From Isoetes taiwanensis (Eukaryota; Streptophyta; Lycopodiopsida; Isoetales; Isoetaceae): DNA of 64,000 bases. Within the stretch, counting starts at the first letter, position 1. Each line of letters begins with the position of its first letter. Of this stretch, positions 10,987 through 22,047 are shown piece by piece. Location of the stretch: the NCBI GenBank assembly GCA_021234155.1, contig JAJEKV010000041.1, positions 1,986,447 to 2,050,446 on the forward strand. The letters run 5' to 3'. The notes below the pieces were generated by a model. That model saw only the letters and a program-made list of their open reading frames with translations. It made no database searches and was not told where the DNA came from. Both the position numbers and the translations under genes were made by a program.

Positions 10987-12635
10987 TGTGACGCTCCTGC
11001 TAAACGCGTGACGGCCGCACACACTCGGCAGAAATCCCCATCCGGCTCAACAACCACATGGGCCCTTCGTCTACCCGCAGACTCGAGGGTGACCCCTAGT
11101 GCGGGAAGGGAACACTAAGGTGTCTTTGCGCCCTTCCCCTATGGGCTCCTATAACGGCCGAAGCTTATAACACGCCGAACTAGCATCAACATATACAAAT
11201 ACTACCTCGAAGGGTAGTGCATCACTCATAATCCAAGGCAAAGATGATAATCACGAACCATAAAACATGAGAGCTCCTACCCTGCTCCGCGGACTCGTAA
11301 GGAGGATGACCGACCGCTAGGCCTCAAGATAGAGCGGCACCGGAGTCATGGCAATGGCGAGGGCTGGCATAGAACAATGGCTAGGGTTGACCACTCCATC
11401 CGCCCCTGCGTGCATACTTTGCGGATGGGCTAGATCAGGCGACGGGGACTCTAGCCTTGGGACACGCAACCCCATGGCATCACCCATCGGGACTACTCCA
11501 CGTTGCATCTCCACGGTCCGGATGAGGCGGGAAGGGTTGCATCTCCCCTTCCTGTGGGGGTCTAGAGGTGCCGGGGGCTAGAGAATCGTGGGCTTACACA
11601 CGCATTGCACTGATGAACCCCAAAACGAGAGCCAAGCCAACACTTGCAGCTCTCGAGAGGCAGGGCAACACCATTGCCCCAGGAGGTGTCGGACCCATGC
11701 TCGGCCCACACGAGGTGACCGACCATAAGCCTAGCCCACTATGGGATCCCCCGAAGCCCCACTCGGCGGGGATCCTCCCTCCACTTTCCCTCTAGCCCCT
11801 GTTATATGGTGCTGAGTCATATCATAGCCTCAATAGCCCTGGTGGGCTCCTATGCACAAAGTCGCAACTAATAGGAACTAAAGGGATCTACCCTAGGCCT
11901 AGGAGCATACTACATATGGCTCTAGGTCTCTACCCCCATTCCCAATACAAGAGGAGCAAACATGATCAACCATCATCACATAATCATCACATCATGAGAA
12001 TAATCATAAGAAGAACATCTTAACCTAATCATACAAATCTAACTAATAGTTAGGGTTCCTTGATTAGGGTTCAAGATGTTGAATATGGGTTCTAGGATGG
12101 CTCTACTCTAGATACAAAATACCAGCATATACGGAATGCTAATTTCCAGATGAGCTATCACAACCACTATCCTACATACCACGCTCCTAAAGCTCTCCCT
12201 CCGGGATCCGTGTGCCTCCATGGTCTCCGGACTCACGAGATGCCGCTCCTACTCCAAGAACGAGTCTACCACGCTGGGGGGCTGTTGCACCAGTCATGCC
12301 ACAACAACGATGTTCAAACGGGGTTTCGAGCAAGTAGGTGAGTCTCCGGGTGCTAGGGGGGAAAGAGGTCTAGGGTTAGGGTTTATGCCTATATGAGTTA
12401 GGTCCACCTAGGATGCCACGTGGCACCAATCGGGTGAGTCCTGTGTGGCGGTGCCCCAATAGGTTAAGGCCACGTGGATAATGGCTTAACCTATGGTTGG
12501 CTAAGTTATGAGAATAACTTAGCCATGCCCCCTAGTGCCACAATCTATGGTATACAAGGCTATGAAGATAGACTTGTATGGTGACGGATCCAGGAATATA
12601 CGTATTTATGGCGTATGTTCCTCTGGACCGTCACA
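10987..12635 (-). repeat. 5' LTR of element 1
   Basis: The LTR is 1649 bp. The minus strand starts TGTGACGGTCC (ending at plus 12635) and ends GCGTCACA (plus 10987), so it has TG...CA ends with a TGTGACG/CGTCACA inverted terminus. It pairs with 1-1132. Confidence 0.85.
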
Positions 12636-13564
12636 GACATAGAAGAGAAGATTTATTTTGTTGGATGAGTATTCCTCAGTTAGGGTTATCAAATAGTTCG
12701 AATGGCTTTCCAGAATTGCAAAGCTGCCGCTGTTTCTTGCCAAAGTGGATCGAAATGCTGTGGAGGTCCACAGATCCCCCGCGAGAAACCGGCAAAAGGG
12801 TGTTCTAGGCTTTGCAGGTATGCTTTCCCCTTGCTTGATCAAAAATAACCTTTGCTTTTTCTAAAAATAAGCATGGCTTTGTGGAATCATCAACAACAGG
12901 CAGCCGATTTGGGCATCTCTGGTATGCCTGGAGTAACTGAAGAGAACAAATATGTTTGATCTTAAGCAGGATTTTGTTTGGCCAGTAGCTGAAGCAATTA
13001 TCTGATGGTTTTGGTAAATATGGAAGACAGGGAACCAGTTTGTTTGATGGGTTTAGCATATGGTTTTGTTCTGATCACCGTAAATGTGGTCAAACAAGTC
13101 TAAACGTCGTCAATAAGAAACCCACGATCATCGGCCCCAAGATTAGCATTTTTGTGTTTGAAAAACAGGGGTCCAGATGGATCCACTTGCTCTCCGATGC
13201 ATATAGGAGAATCCTTCTGCCACTTGAAGTTATTTCTGAATTCTTTACTATGTCTGTGAAGAATCCCTTAGCAGAAACAGAATGAGATCATTCTGTTGTA
13301 AAAGAGTCCAAGAACTAGCCTATCAAGGTTCTCTAACCACGCAATAATTATTGATGATTCTATATTATGATATACTGGTATTTTTCTACCTTTGAGTATA
13401 TCAGACAATTGACACTGGAAATTGTATGGTATGGCACTGTGTTTAGGACGTCCCCATGGAAGATAAGGTGCAGGCACGACTTCTATTGCAGGGTTTGCCA
13501 TCGGAATCTGAGATGCATTTTTGCTCAGTTTATCCAGGGGGATGGGAATGCTTATTTTTATGGC
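12636..13564. other. Unassigned intergenic sequence
   Basis: Several short ORFs occur on both strands, but I recognise no domain, splice pattern or repeat boundary. Confidence 0.4.
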
Positions 13565-13571
13565 CATTTTG

Positions 13572-13995
13572 GGCGCCTGTAAATCGAGTCCGGGATCCGG
13601 TGTTTCTGGACAATTTGCCTATGGTGTTTACGGACGCCCGTAAACACCCAATGCTTCTGAAGTGGTGTTTCTGGCCAAAAGTGGTATTTCGCCAAAAACC
13701 AAGCTAAAACTGCTACAAGTGAGTAAAAATCTTTGGTCGGATCCTTCTTGCAGCTCCACGGGCGGCTTGAAATGCTTCAAAAAAGCCCTTCCAATCGCTT
13801 TGTCTTCCTCTTTAACACTAGTTTGATGAAGAGAGGAAATGATTTGAGCTCGATAGAGCCGGATCAAGCAAAAAATGACCTAAAACGCTTGATTCTCGGG
13901 CTTAAACGTGAAGTGCGCGATGGCTGATAACGGGTGTAAAAACACCACAAAAAAAGCCCGGAAACACCGGATCCCGGACTCAATTTACGGGCGCC
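13572..13995. mobile_element. MITE with GGCGCC(C/T)GTAAAT terminal inverted repeats
   Basis: The left end GGCGCCTGTAAATCGAGTCC and the right end (GGACTCAATTTACGGGCGCC) are inverted repeats extending about 36 bp, through GGATCCGGTGTTT. The 7-bp sequence CATTTTG flanks both sides (13565-13571 and 13996-14002) as a target duplication. The element is 424 bp with no transposase. A short inner palindrome lies near 13625-13650. A 7-8 bp duplication is nearest to hAT-type elements, but the superfamily is uncertain. Confidence 0.8.
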
Positions 13996-14002
13996 CATTT
14001 TG

Positions 14003-14606
14003 ATGTCTCGGTTTGCTACGAAGCACTGTTTCCATGGCATATGTCAATTTTCCCAGCTTTGGAGTGTCCAGCTTGACCAGACGATCACCATTTTCTCTAA
14101 GCATATGCTGCTTTTGTTTTTACCTTCATGTGTGTAGGATACTGAACTCGAAAAGCCACTTGCAAGGAGAAACTAAAAATCAGACTATCTCAGAGTTTCT
14201 AATTTTTCCATATAAGTAGGAAACATTCTACTCAAGACATTATTTGCAAGACCAAAGCTAAGCTTGCGTCACAACAACATCCAGTGTTAGTTTATGGCCT
14301 GGATTTAAATAAAAGGGATTCTATTTGCTCGACCTTTCCATGAAATTTGTTCCTCCATGGAAGGCAAAATCACAAAGGATTTTCATACCAAGAGCTTTAT
14401 TCCAATACACAGCTCAAAACAATCTGCATCCCTTTTCTTCTTTGATTATATTCTCTTACCTCTTTGAGCGTTAGAATTTAAGGATGACAGGGCGGTTAGC
14501 TGGCACACGCATTTCACCTCCCAACTAACTGTGCACACGTTTCACCTCCCAATATATCCAAAATAATGAAGAATGATTGCAAGGATCAACATTAGAAAAG
14601 CAATAA
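14003..14606. other. Unassigned sequence
   Basis: AT-rich, with no supported gene. Confidence 0.4.
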
Positions 14607-15010
14607 TTTTTTTTTTTTTTTTAAGGCAAGGTGGTTTTCTATTAATATAAAAGATGTTACAACATTTGATCTTCCAAAATCAGATAGGAAGAATAAGCAC
14701 AATGAAGCCCTGTTGGCCAGATAAATGATATGCTCAAACAACTTCCCTACATCAATAACTGATGAGAAAGTACAAGTAACAGAATAATAAACCTTTTTCT
14801 TGAAAGCTTATGCCACCATTTTTGAGCCTGTAAGCAAAGGATAACAAAAAGCGCGCTGAAGTATAACAGTCCTCCAACGTCCCTCAAGCTTATTAGTACT
14901 TGAGTTTGACTCAGGCATATCAGAACCTGGCCTAAAGAGCTACAAGCATATCAGTACTTGAGCCATGTAAAAAGTTCCAAGCATAGCAGCACTTGAAACA
15001 TTTTTCCATC
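14607..15010 (-). mobile_element. Possible LINE 3' end with poly(A) tail
   Basis: On the minus strand a run of 16 A (plus T-run 14607-14622) follows TAATAGAAAACCACCTTGCC. This pattern of an A-tail after a short 3' UTR resembles the other LINE ends in the window (47206, 50045). No coding sequence is recognisable, so the call rests on the tail only. Confidence 0.3.
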
Positions 15011-15887
15011 CCTAGCTCGCAGAGATAAACCGAGAGAACCGATAGACCAAAGAGCCCCATATCTCCCAAGATCATGTACCCCCTAATCAATCTTTGCATT
15101 GTCGGGATTGTATTCTCGCATCCTTAATACTTACGTAAACAAAAGTGATTGCTCAAAGATCAATAAAAGAATAAATCACTGCTTTTTTTGTACATACTGT
15201 CATCTTTGTTGATGCTTCTTCGCTAGCAAGGAAAGAAGCAAAACGGACTTGGAAGGTTTTTTTCCCAAAAACAATGTATGATATTCCCTGCTGAATTTGC
15301 ATATCCAAAGCCTTCTTTACATAACTGGAGTTTCTATCCCCTTCGCTTTATAGGCCAAGATCCCAATCTATTGGGCTTACCCTTTCAGCGTGTGCGGAGT
15401 AGACATAGTGGGCATACAACAAAGAAAGAAGATATCCGGTCTCATAGCTTGTATACTACCAAAGGAAGATGCCACGTTAGTGGATGGATTACCTGAAACA
15501 CCGATTAAGGCGCCGTAAAGGAGGATGGTTACACGTGAGCCAATGATCCGATGACTGCTTTTGAGAAGGAGGAACAGATCCAAGCCCCCGCTAGCACCGC
15601 CATCAAAGAACGCTTTGCCCATATTCCGGTTGCTTGGAGCAAAGAAGAAGGGGAGGCGGCTGCCCTAGCCGCTTCGCCTAACCACCTAACATCCCCGCTC
15701 GTGCATCGAAAAAGCAATAAGAAGCCCTGGTCTCCCCATTATCCAATTTTTACTCTCTTTGCTTTCGCCAAGATCTAGGCGTTTCTTTCGCCCCAAATAA
15801 GATTCGTTTAAGAGAAAAAAAAATGTGTTATTTTGAAAGAAAGAGAAGACACCGTAGAGAAATTGAAACATGAAAAGTACAGGTTAC
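15011..15887. other. Unassigned sequence with possible exon pieces
   Basis: On the minus strand around 15530-15700 there is an open stretch reading RWLGEAARAA followed by a hydrophobic segment. It could be a further exon of the gene piece at 15888-16043, but I find no clear splice acceptor in the right phase. Confidence 0.25.
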
Positions 15888-16043
15888 CAGTTTGTCTAGC
15901 TGATCTGGGCTAAGGTTTGCCATTGCCTTCTGAGCTTCAACTGCCTGCTCCGGTGTCAGCTTTAAACCTAATTGCTCCGGTGTCAGCTTTAAACCTAACT
16001 GCTTTAGACCGAGAATGAATGCTCGTCTCAAAAAATTGGCCAG
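15888..16043 (-). pseudogene. Complete orphan exon of an unidentified gene, with a 27-bp tandem duplication
   Basis: On the minus strand the segment starts after TTTGCAG and ends before GTAACC, so both splice sites are present. It is exactly 52 codons and open in phase 0. It contains a ninefold-residue direct repeat (LGLKLTPEQ twice) and then AVEAQKAMANLSPDQLDKL, an amphipathic helical segment. I do not recognise the parent gene. Neighbouring pieces of other genes on both strands (OPR at 16192, pyruvate kinase at 17971) suggest a captured fragment rather than a local gene. Confidence 0.5.
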
Positions 16044-16141
16044 CTGCAAATAATTTCATAAGGCCAATTGATCAGGGTGCTGTGAGTCAAAGAATCAAGC
16101 TCAACAGTATGGCCGAGGGGCAAAGTTTCTTTCTAAGATAA

Positions 16142-16446
<305 letters not shown>

Positions 16447-16592
16447 GCAAAACCATTTCTAGAGCCGGCAGGGTTGAAGCTTCGGAAGCAAATCAATACT
16501 ATTTTAGAAGAGCTGGAAGTGAAAGAAATCATAGAGCAAGCAGATTAGAGAAATAGAAATAGAAAAAGCTTGCCATAGCCACTACATCGAGC

Positions 16593-17299
16593 CTAGCCGC
16601 ATGTATTGCCGGAAACCAGTAAATAGAACTCTAATCGATGCTTAAAATCAAACTCAACAAAAGGATTACCTACGCCAATCACTATATGCTTGCTCAGAGT
16701 GTGCTTAAAAATATAGAAACAACCAAAAAATGTGAAAGCAAACACCGAAATGCCGTAAATAAATAAGGGCCACGAGATGCACAAGGGCCAAAGTGCCAAA
16801 TTTCTCTTTGCAAACGTGACAAATGCCGGAAATATTTTCTGATCCCAAATGTAATTTCTTATTTCTTAGCCTGAAAACATTTTTTTTTTTGGATTTTTTT
16901 TTGCCTGAAAAGTCCTTTTTATTTTGCTACTAATAATATATATAGGAAGATAGTAGCTTTTAACACTAAAAAAATTGGAATTCGACAACAAATTCATCAA
17001 ATTAGTAGCTTTGAGAGAGCCAAAGCATTTTGTTTCATGACAGAATTTCAACAAATTAAGCAATTTTGCCCAGAAATCATGTTGTAGTCAAAATCTAGGT
17101 TGTACCATACCTTGAAGAACCCAAAAAGGTGTGCCTCTAAAGCCTTACAAATGTAAAACCCAAAATAGGATGGAGCCATCGTTTCTCGCAAGTTAAAAGC
17201 CAGATATCGCCAGCCTCGAATTTTGCACAAAAGAGAGAAAGAAGAGGATAATATCATACCACAATAGCAGGTCCTATAAACTAGCCCTAGCTGTCCCAA
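16593..17299 (-). pseudogene. Exon-like pieces of an unidentified membrane-protein gene
   Basis: The minus-strand ORF at 16593-16799 is strongly hydrophobic (LWPLCISWPLFIYGISVFAF, then FTFFGCFYIFKH), with about two membrane spans. It is followed by a motif GNPFVEFDFKHRLEFYL that looks constrained. At about 17100-17230 another open stretch ends at a GTATGG donor-like site. I cannot name the family, and continuity between the pieces is not shown. Confidence 0.3.
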
Positions 17300-17400
17300 A
17301 AATATCGCTGCCAGAATACCAATCGTAGAAAAAAGGCCCTAACCCTGCATAATGAATAATGATTTTCCTTCCAAAAAAGCTATAAATAACAACTCTCATT

Positions 17401-17466
17401 GTATGGGTCCCATGACCTATTGGTCTCCGTGGACGTTAAAAAATCTATTCTATTCTATTCTATTCT
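17401..17466 (+). repeat. (TTCTA)n-tailed repeat, 3' end, copy 1
   Basis: GGGTCCCATGACCTATTGG, TCTCCGTGGACGTTAAAAAA and a (TATTC)n tail. The same block recurs at 21985, 35970 and, on the minus strand, 51740. Confidence 0.7.
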
Positions 17467-17970
17467 TCCGTAGGAGGGGGGACCTATTGTATAGAAGGTA
17501 TGCCACTTGCATACAAGGAGTTGGCAAAAATCCCCTTGTATATGCCTTTGTCTACCCCTAGGTATGAGTATATGTAGGGTTCAAGGGGAAAACAAACCCT
17601 TTTTGGTCACTCGTCTGGTTCATACGGCTAAAACTTTGTGAACCCCCCATCTCCCCTCCCCCCTTTGTTTTCTCCAGAATATGGTTGCAAACCATTGCAA
17701 ACTAGGCGCGTTTTTCTTTGAGGCGAAGATAATGGCCAATCTCGAATGCAATGGTTCTATTCAACATGAATAGAACTATCATTCTTGGGAAAGGGATGCC
17801 TTCTTTGGCTTAGGCCTCCTTTGGCTCCTTTTTCCCTTATGTACTATGTTGTTTCTATCATTCCTCATCGCCTTTTCTTTTGAGCTGGATCTTTGATCAT
17901 AGTGTTAAGTTCCTTTTCCGCTTACTCCTAGTTTTTAGTTTCTTAATTTTCCTAGTTTCTTATAATACTT
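17467..17970. other. Unassigned sequence
   Basis: No gene or repeat boundary is recognised. Confidence 0.35.
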
Positions 17971-18115
17971 GCTGCTCTCACCTATAAAGGTTGCAAAAAC
18001 ATTTTTAATATCGGAAGATCCTGCTTATAACCAATGAATTGAAAAAAACAAAATTATACAAAACATACCGCAGAAGATGCAATAGACTTCAAATGTGCCA
18101 TAGGCTCTCCAACAT
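17971..18115 (-). pseudogene. Duplicated fragment of the pyruvate kinase gene
   Basis: This 145-bp segment is almost the same as 53771-53910, which holds the 5' edge of coding exon 13, the whole of intron 12 and most of coding exon 12 of the pyruvate kinase gene. It keeps the same orientation. Differences are a few substitutions and small indels. Because the intron is included, the copy was made from DNA, not from mRNA. Similarity stops abruptly on both sides. Confidence 0.9.
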
Positions 18116-19181
18116 GTCTCACCGTTCACATATGTCTTCATGAAAGTATCTTTGTATGCAGTAGCTCTACAATGAGTAAGTCTGAGCAGATCCTTCTTCT
18201 GCTTATGTGTTATCTCCAGGAGAAATTTGCAGTTGGTGTCATCCTCTTCCTCACAAGAGATTATAATCCTTTAGTCATCTTGTCTGCTTCCTTTTTCCTG
18301 AAGAAGAGTGTTAAGTCAAGCTTGCCATCTGTCTTGGAGAGGTCAATGAACTACTCGGCACCCTCATCCATTTCCTCTTTAGGGTATAGAGGGTCAATGG
18401 TTCCTCATCATATAAGATGAGAGCATATGTTGTTACATCTAGGTCGTCTACTCTTGGCTTCTTACTAGAAATAGACCCGAAATTTTTCGGGGGTCTTCTT
18501 CCTTTTTGACGCTGCAAAAGAAGATGAACATGATTTAGCAAACTTTTCTAAACATGAAATCATGCTTGGCGTGAATTTAAAGCTCAAACTAGTATAATTC
18601 ATGCTTGGTGTGTTCCTAGCTCCTTTTATAGACCCCTTATCCATCCCTAGCAAGACACTTCATCCATACCAACCATATCCTTATTAAATATTGCTATCCC
18701 TAATTGTCAAACCTCCAATTCATGCTTGTACCCCTCTGTTTAAAGCTACTAAAAAGTATATTCTAAAAAATAGAGCAAAATTATATTCTAAAAACAGAGA
18801 ATCAGCGCATAAATAGAAGCTAATATAACGTGTATTGTAAGGAAAGAATTCAAATTCATGCAAAGCATAATACTTTCTACATAGTCTGTATTTTGTGGCG
18901 AAAAGGCGGATTAAATACCTTCGACTTCTTTCATTGAGCTTTTAAAAACCAATCTGCCAAGTTCTTTCATTGATTACTTTTATCCCACTTAAACGTAGTT
19001 AACCTAATCTTTCGTCTAATTCAAGTTTTTCCCGACCGCCTGTATTTCTCGAGCACCTGTGATTTTGAGAACTCAAGACGGCTTCCTCAAGAATGGCTAC
19101 AGAAGTCTGGTACGCATCTCATTCCTACAAAAGTAGGCGTATGAATAGGTAATTGTCTGCAATGTCGGAGATGAATGTTTC
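18116..19181. other. Unassigned sequence
   Basis: Short ORFs only. Near 18561-18614 two copies of CATGCTTGG(C/T)GTG occur, related to the motif array at 19605-19938. No gene is recognised. Confidence 0.35.
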
Positions 19182-19436
19182 ATGTTAACTACAAATCAGA
19201 AAAGGAAAGTAGGAGGAGTAGGATTATGCAAGATCGACTCCATCGATCCGACTGCAAATTGTCATGGAATTCCACTCGGGGATAAGTATGTCCAAGTTAC
19301 AGTGATTAACTGCTGCGCTATAGATGAAGTACCTCGCAGACACCCCGGTGGGAATACAGTTGGTAAAAGTGTTGGAATTTTTGTTGCATGGCCAAGAAAC
19401 CGATTAAAAAAGTTATGTAAGAAGTATTATATCTGA
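19182..19436 (+). pseudogene. Transposon-associated domain fragment (DUF8039-like)
   Basis: The frame reads KIDSIDPTANCHGIPLGD then KYVQVTVINC and GKSVGIFVAWPRNRLKK. The pattern (D/P before a short PLG or RLG, a beta-rich V-x-V segment, then a G-x-x-(I/V)-A-W-P ending) is that of a small domain found in plant CACTA-type transposon proteins. The name is from memory. No catalytic transposase is next to it, and it probably derives from a decayed element. Confidence 0.45.
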
Positions 19437-19604
19437 GAAAGATAGAAGTAGACAACAAAATTTGGTAATTATAATCTGGATAAACCAAACATGAGTCAAG
19501 CCCGGTCTACTGACTAGCCGGACTGTCGATGCTCCCATTTACATTTCAGGCCTGAGTGAATTCTTCAAGTATGACCCCAGTAAAAGTCCCAACCTCCAAG
19601 TATT

Positions 19605-19938
19605 CACGCCCGACGTGTTATTTTTATTTATATAATATATATAATGAGACTCAGAAAAAAAACAGACGCGCCCGGCGTGTTAAAACTAAGAGTTGGAACA
19701 AACTATATACATGCTTGGCGTGCATTAGGAGGGAGAAAACTTTTGACACGCCCGGCATTTTATACCTTATAGACTCGGAAAAAAAATTGTACACGCCCGG
19801 CGTGTTATAACTAATAACAGATTTAGAAAAAAAAAAATACACACATGGCGTGCATATCAGGGGGGAACCTATTCACCTTTGATAGCACGCTTAGCGTGTA
19901 TTTGTTAGCATAAAAAACTCATGCTAGGCGCGTTTTAT
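19605..19938. repeat. Array of eight CACGCCCGGCGTG-like motifs
   Basis: Eight degenerate copies of a near-palindrome of the form CAYGCYNRGCGTG start near 19605, 19666, 19710, 19745, 19791, 19841, 19885 and 19920, at 35-61 bp spacing. Between several of them a second conserved block, AGACTCRGAAAAAAA, recurs. It is not a simple microsatellite. It may be a decayed tandem repeat or a cluster of protein-binding sites. Confidence 0.7.
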
Positions 19939-20705
19939 ATTTTTTTCTTCAAGGGTTTTCTAAGAAGATCTAACCCTTTTCCTTCTTTGTGAAATGTAAT
20001 ACAGAACTGGAAATTATAACGTTAACTGTTCATAACAGAAATTTGCAAGCTACAGTAGCATGCTTCATTCGAGAAGAAAAACTCAATGACTTACTCGAAA
20101 CAAAAAGACGCAGATGAAGTTTATAAAAAGCTATGTTTGCTTTCATAAACATTATCGGCTTCCACTGCCTCGAATAAGATCGTTGAGCTTCTCTTCTTGG
20201 ATTAAACCTAATATAGACATGCATCTTAAAATTAAATCAGAACTAACCTTGAATTCTGAGGCCTTTGTTGAACGCATAAAGTTGCGATAATATCCTTTGT
20301 AGCTTCTGCCACAGATACTTTTTTTGCTGTGGGGGGAAAAAGAAAAAACAGAGTCTTCAAGTAAGATTAGGAGGCTCGCATGCAGCCACAGAAGGTTAGA
20401 AATTGTCGAAACCAAACATGCAAAACGCAGAAGATAAAAATTGCTAAAACCAAACTTGTTCACCAAGATTTAAGCATACTAAGAGGCTAGAAATGCAAAT
20501 CCAAGTATGCTAGGAGGGCGGAACAAAACACAGCAGAAGCGCAACCGTCAAATCGTATGAAGAAAGGAAGAATAGAGAATTTTGAGAACGTGAATTGGAT
20601 TTAAATAGGATCAATGATGTACAAAATATTGATAAGGGCAACGTCAATAAATAAGCACCTCCTACCAAGAATGTCGAAGAAAAACAATTAGTCCTCTACA
20701 GTAGG
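19939..20705. other. Unassigned sequence with a possible exon
   Basis: On the minus strand around 20245-20335 an open segment (KKVSVAEATKDIIATL) ends at a GTTAGT-like donor. It is too short to name. Confidence 0.25.
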
Positions 20706-21140
20706 GTGCAATGGAGGAACAAGAAGGTGAGAATCATGCACAAGTGCAACAAGGAAATAGTAGGCCACGGAGTCATTGCACTAGCAGACCTTGGTGAAGC
20801 TGTTAGTGATGAAAGGCTAGGGGAAAACAATCTTGGTATTGCAATTTCTAAGTTGGAAGACAACTGGAAAGGTAAGGGTTTGGGTGACAAGGAATGTTTT
20901 GGTTGTGTCAAGCATTTGGAGGTTCCTTGCATCATGGCATGGCCTATAAATAGTGTTCAATTTGTGGAGGATTACCTTTTTCCAGAGTCAGAGGTTGTTG
21001 GGGATAATGATTGTCTTGATCCTGATCCATTAGCAGTGGGTACCCTAAACCTAAGCAAAAGGGGAGAAGTATCAGTTGTCAAACATTATCCTAGCAAGAG
21101 AGCCAAGTTGATTAGTGTATTAAACGTGAGATTAGGGTGA
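20706..21140 (+). pseudogene. Transposon-associated protein fragment, second DUF8039-like domain
   Basis: This open frame of 144 codons reads GHGVIALADLGEAVSDERLG then CIMAWPINSVQFVEDY, the same domain plan as 19182-19436 (a short beta-rich module closed by an A-W-P motif). It continues with acidic and basic tail residues to a stop at 21140. It has no transposase core. The two copies are only distantly alike at the sequence level. Confidence 0.4.
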
Positions 21141-21610
21141 ATGTTAGGGGCTCAGATTGTTGTTGGAGTCGTTGTATGCAATTCTTTACAATAGAACAAT
21201 TGTTGGAAACAAAAGCCACTTTTCAAGAGTATACTATTGATGAAAGGAGGATCTACATGTACACAATTTTTGAGCATGCACTTCAAGATGAAAGAAATCC
21301 AATTAGAAAAAAATACCCTTTACTAGGCAAATGGATGTGTAGAAAAGCATGGTAGAATATCCATGCAATTCCAAATTTCTCATGGCATAATTGGCAAAAA
21401 AAGCATGCAGAAGAGACCAGAATTGCTTTGCATGGAAATAATGGTTTGTTGAGGCCAACCTCTAGGATCTTGGCTACCAGGGAAATATTTGAAAAATATA
21501 TTGACTTCAATACAGAGTGTATGCCACACAAAAGCAGAAGGGATAAAAAGGGAAGAGCAGTAGCGTCCATTCGCATGGATGTGCATCGCCTCCGCATTGA
21601 GACAGGCTGA
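21137..21610 (+). pseudogene. Unidentified transposon-protein fragment
   Basis: Two open pieces (21137-21355 and 21428-21610) read in one frame through a single stop. They show FFTIEQLLETKATFQEYTID, RRIYMYTIFEHAL, KYPLLGKWMCRKAWNIH and later HGNNGLLRP. The spacing of aromatic, Cys and basic residues resembles N-terminal parts of cut-and-paste transposase-related proteins, but I cannot name a family. Confidence 0.35.
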
Positions 21611-21904
21611 TGGACTCGAGAGGCATGGGAGGACAGGATCTATCAATGTTGCCAACAGAGTGCTATTGAGGATGAATGCCATGCCCTTCAGATCTGTCCA
21701 GCATTCGATCATATTCGAGCACGATATGTCCAGTTAGTTTTACTGGACCAGCCACTGCATGTGCTATTGAACACAACCTTCGTGAGCTTGCTAGGTTCAT
21801 ATCTTCAAGAGGTCATGGATACGCGGACTCAGTTGTGTCCTCCAGTACGGTGCTGGCTTGTATTATATCATATCATTATATAATCTGCCAACATACTCAT
21901 TACT

Positions 21905-22047
21905 GCTAAAAATTTTCCCCTGAAAACCCTTCAGGGCGGGAGTTTTTTAATCCTGACAGTAATATGCTTGCTGCTGTCTTTGTTCGGGTCCCATAGGCCA
22001 ATTGGTCTCCGTGGACGATAAAAATGCATTTTATTCTATTCTATTAA
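21905..22047 (+). repeat. (TTCTA)n-tailed repeat, 3' end, copy 2
   Basis: It starts with AAAACCCTTCAGGGCGGGAG, continues CCCATAGGCCAATTGG and TCTCCGTGGACGATAAAAA, and ends in a (TTCTA)n tail. The upstream 80 bp is shared with the minus-strand copy at 51740-51890, so the family's 3' consensus is at least about 140 bp. Confidence 0.7.

Larger units (their letters stand above)
1..12635 (-). mobile_element. Ty3/gypsy LTR retrotransposon, element 1 (decayed, 3' end cut by window)
   Basis: The sequence at 1-1132 is repeated in the same orientation at about 11490-12635, which gives two LTRs. Between them, on the minus strand, lie PBS, two pre-gag ORF remnants, gag, protease, reverse transcriptase, RNase H, integrase and chromodomain, in the order of a chromodomain-bearing Ty3/gypsy element. 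All coding parts are broken by many frameshifts and stops, so the copy is dead. The outer end of the 3' LTR lies before base 1, so its target duplication cannot be tested. Peptide pieces match element 2 (22721-35650) domain by domain, so the two belong to the same lineage although their LTRs differ. Confidence 0.9.

Noticed and set aside
12150-12341. ORF starting MSYHNHYPTY, also found at 650
   Set aside because: The two occurrences are the two LTRs of element 1, and the frame diverges after about 10 residues.
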